This document shows, piece after piece, positions 9,001-12,000 of a stretch of 13,287 nucleotides of DNA. The stretch comes from Candidatus Omnitrophota bacterium (lineage in GTDB: Bacteria; Omnitrophota; Omnitrophia; Omnitrophales; Aquincolibacteriaceae): positions 6,301 through 19,587 of the forward strand of contig JAHFHI010000001.1 in assembly GCA_023246995.1 (NCBI GenBank), written 5' to 3'. The first letter of the stretch is position 1, and every line of letters starts with the position of its first letter. A program made the position numbers and the translations under genes. The notes beneath the pieces were generated by a model. The model searched no databases. It worked only from the letters and a program-made list of their open reading frames with translations, and was not told where the DNA came from.

Positions 9001-12000
9001 CCTGCTTCGCGGCTTCGACCATGGCCGGGGATGCGTCAATGCCGATGACGCGCCCCGAGGGTCCGACGGCCCCGGCCGCCATCAAACTTCCGTGCCCAGT
9101 GCCGCTGCCGAGATCGGCCACCACCTGCCCCTGCTTAAGATCCGCAAGCTCCAAAAGATGCTGGTTGGCGGCTTCATACCAGCTATGCCCCGCAAAACGG
9201 GCGTAGGCATCCGCCGCCTGCGGCTGATTCCACATATCCGCGCTGCGCACCTCAGAACGCAAACGCTCATAACCCCGGCTGTAGGGATTATACTCCCACT
9301 GTTTGCTCCTCCTACGGTCGCGGGATTCGAGAGTCCCGAGCTCCGTATCCGCAAAGCGAAGTGGATCCCGCATCTGGTCTCCGGAGACATACCGGTCTTG
9401 GTCAAGATAAACCCGCACATCTTTTAAAAGCGCGTCCCCCGGCCCCATCCAGACCGGCCGGGAAGCGTGGACCGCCACCTGCACCGATCCGTCCGGTAAA
9501 AGCAGGGTCTGGAATTTAGCGCTGAAACTTCCGGGAGTCTCCTTCTTCTCCTTAAGTTCAAATTTGGCAACGTCCGCGACATACCGGACCTCCCCCGAGG
9601 TCATTTCAAAACGCTGCGCTCTCACGTGTCTCTCGACGATGTATTCCCGGGGGTAAATGGCCTGAATCGCGACGTCGCCCCGCTGGCCCCTGCCCAGGAT
9701 GTTAAAAATCGCGTATTGGTCCGGGTCTTCGCCGACCTGAATAAGAGCTTGAGCTCCTTCGTTCAGGCGGAAAGTAGCGCTCCGGGCCGTTCCCGCCGCC
9801 AGCGGGATAAACGACCGGGCTCCCCAAATAATCTGCTGATTGTTAGCGATTCGGTAGCGGTTTTCTCCGGGCACCTTCAGACCTTCCGGGGCTTCGGCCC
9901 GGGCATAATCGAAAATCTCCCGGCGGAGTTCGGGATATTTTCTTTCCACCCCGGGAAGCATGGCCATCGCAAGCTCAAAAATCTGCGCGGGGTTGTCATG
10001 GCTGTGCTCAATCGAGAAGGTTTCGGTCCGCACCTGAAAACCCAGGATTTTCAAAAAAGCGTCCGCGTTCCACAGAAGTTCCGAATCATCCGGGATTGAT
10101 TTGAACATGAATTTACGCCGCAGATATGCCCGGGAAGCCGGATCGTCGGAATGAAGATCGTTATAAACAATCACAAGATGACCGCCCGGCTTCAGAAGCC
10201 CGGCCGCGTTAATCAGCGTCTGAATTCTCAACGCCGGGTCGTCGGAATAAAGGCTGTGGGAGGCCAAAATCACATCCGCTTTCTGGTTCCCTTGAAGCAT
10301 CGGAGGGATGCCCTTAAAAAAATCCACTTCGACCGTCGAGACCTTCGGCGGCAGGCCGCGGAGCTTGGTCAATGCCGAGGGGTCTTTTTCCACCGCGTAC
10401 ACATGTCCGAATAGCGGCAGAAGAGCCGTCGTGAGCCGGCCGTCGCCGGCCCCCAAATCGATTAAAATGCGGTCCTCGGGTTTTCCGGTGAGTCGCGCTC
10501 CGAGACCTCTTAGCAGCCGGCGCGCGGTCTCCTCTTTTTCAGCAGAGGTCAAAGCCACCGCGGCCGCGTAAGTCGAAATCGCCTTTTGAATGATAAGCTC
10601 CTGTCCGGATTGAAGCAGAAGATAGGGGTCGTATCGGCGCGTGTCCCTTCCCGGCAGGGCTGTTCCGTTGCCGTAGAGAATCGCGCGGGTAGCCTTATTA
10701 TGGAAGAGCGGGTTCCCGCTTCTTTGGGTGTAAGCCGCCAGCTCATTCTGGAGATCGCGCACCTGGATATTCTGCTTTAGGCGGATCCTAAACTGCACAA
10801 GCCCCTCGTCACGGTTCCACACAAATTCCGGCTCTCCCGATAAATCAAAAAGCGGTCCGGCGGGTTTGGATCGCACCTCGGAACGGGGCCTTCTTTCTTC
10901 CGGGGCCCAGGCGACAAGTTCTGAAGAAGGGGAAATGAGCGGCGATCTTCTGCCGATTTCAAGCGCGGGAACGACGTAGTTGTCCTTTGGGAAACCCATT
11001 TTTTCCCGAATGATCTCGGGATCTACCGGAACAAAAATCGCCGGAGTCTGATAAAAAGGCGGGGCCTCGCTCATCCGCATGCGCGCTTTCAAAAAATCGC
11101 CGATCAAAAGAGGCTGCCCTTTTTCAAGGTTCAAGCGTCGGAGGGAATCTTCCAGCTGTTTGCCGTAGGCCACTCTGCCCCGGCTCGAGGCCGTCACGAT
11201 CATCGGAAGAGATCGAATCTTCTGTCCCTTGGCAAGCGATTCCTGGAGAATTTCCAAAATCAGAATTTGCTCCGCCACTTCGCATTGAAGGCAGGCGTCT
11301 TTGACGAAAACAATGTGTCCGAGTTCGATTTCCTTCTTTCCGGCCTGACCTTCCACAAGGGCTTTGGCATATTCCCTATGACTTACGGCACGGGGATCTT
11401 CGAGGATTTTCGAAAACTCAAGGCCGAGTTGCCCGTCCGAAAACCAAAAATGATTGGGCCCCCCGTGGCCAGACTCCCAAATTGTGGCAGGTTTTCCGGC
11501 TTTGGAGAGCTCTAAAATCTTTTTAAGATACCCTTCCTTTTCGAGAATATTTTTCTTGATATCTCCACGGCCTTTAAAAACTTCCGCTTCCCCGGCGCCA
11601 AACCCGGCCAGCAGGGCCTTAATCTCCTGGGTATTAAAACGCTCCTCCTGATGGGCCGCAATCACGACCGTCCTGCCGGGCCCCACAATCACGGCATTCC
11701 TGTCAATCGCCTTCTGTCTTTCTTCCAAAATCAATTCAGCGGCCTTACGGGCAAGATTCTCCTGGGCGCCAGGAACCAATCCTTTCCAGTGGCGGCTGTA
11801 AAACTGTATGAAGTGAAGCAGGGGGGCTTTGATGGGTTCGAGTTTCTGGCGGGTCAGCCGCTCATTTTCAATTCTTCCCAATAGACCGTCGAAGAATAAA
11901 CGATCAAAACCAGACCCTAATGCATCCGACATCCCTGCCATTTCAAAGATATCGAGTTCGTCTATATTCTTTTTATCTGTTTTGAAATCACCGCTGTAGG

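Noticed and set aside
7547-9259. Two consecutive modules with exactly equal spacing (283 codons from motif to motif)
   Set aside because: The two domains are of different methyltransferase subfamilies with unrelated sequences, so the equal length is probably coincidence, not a duplication.
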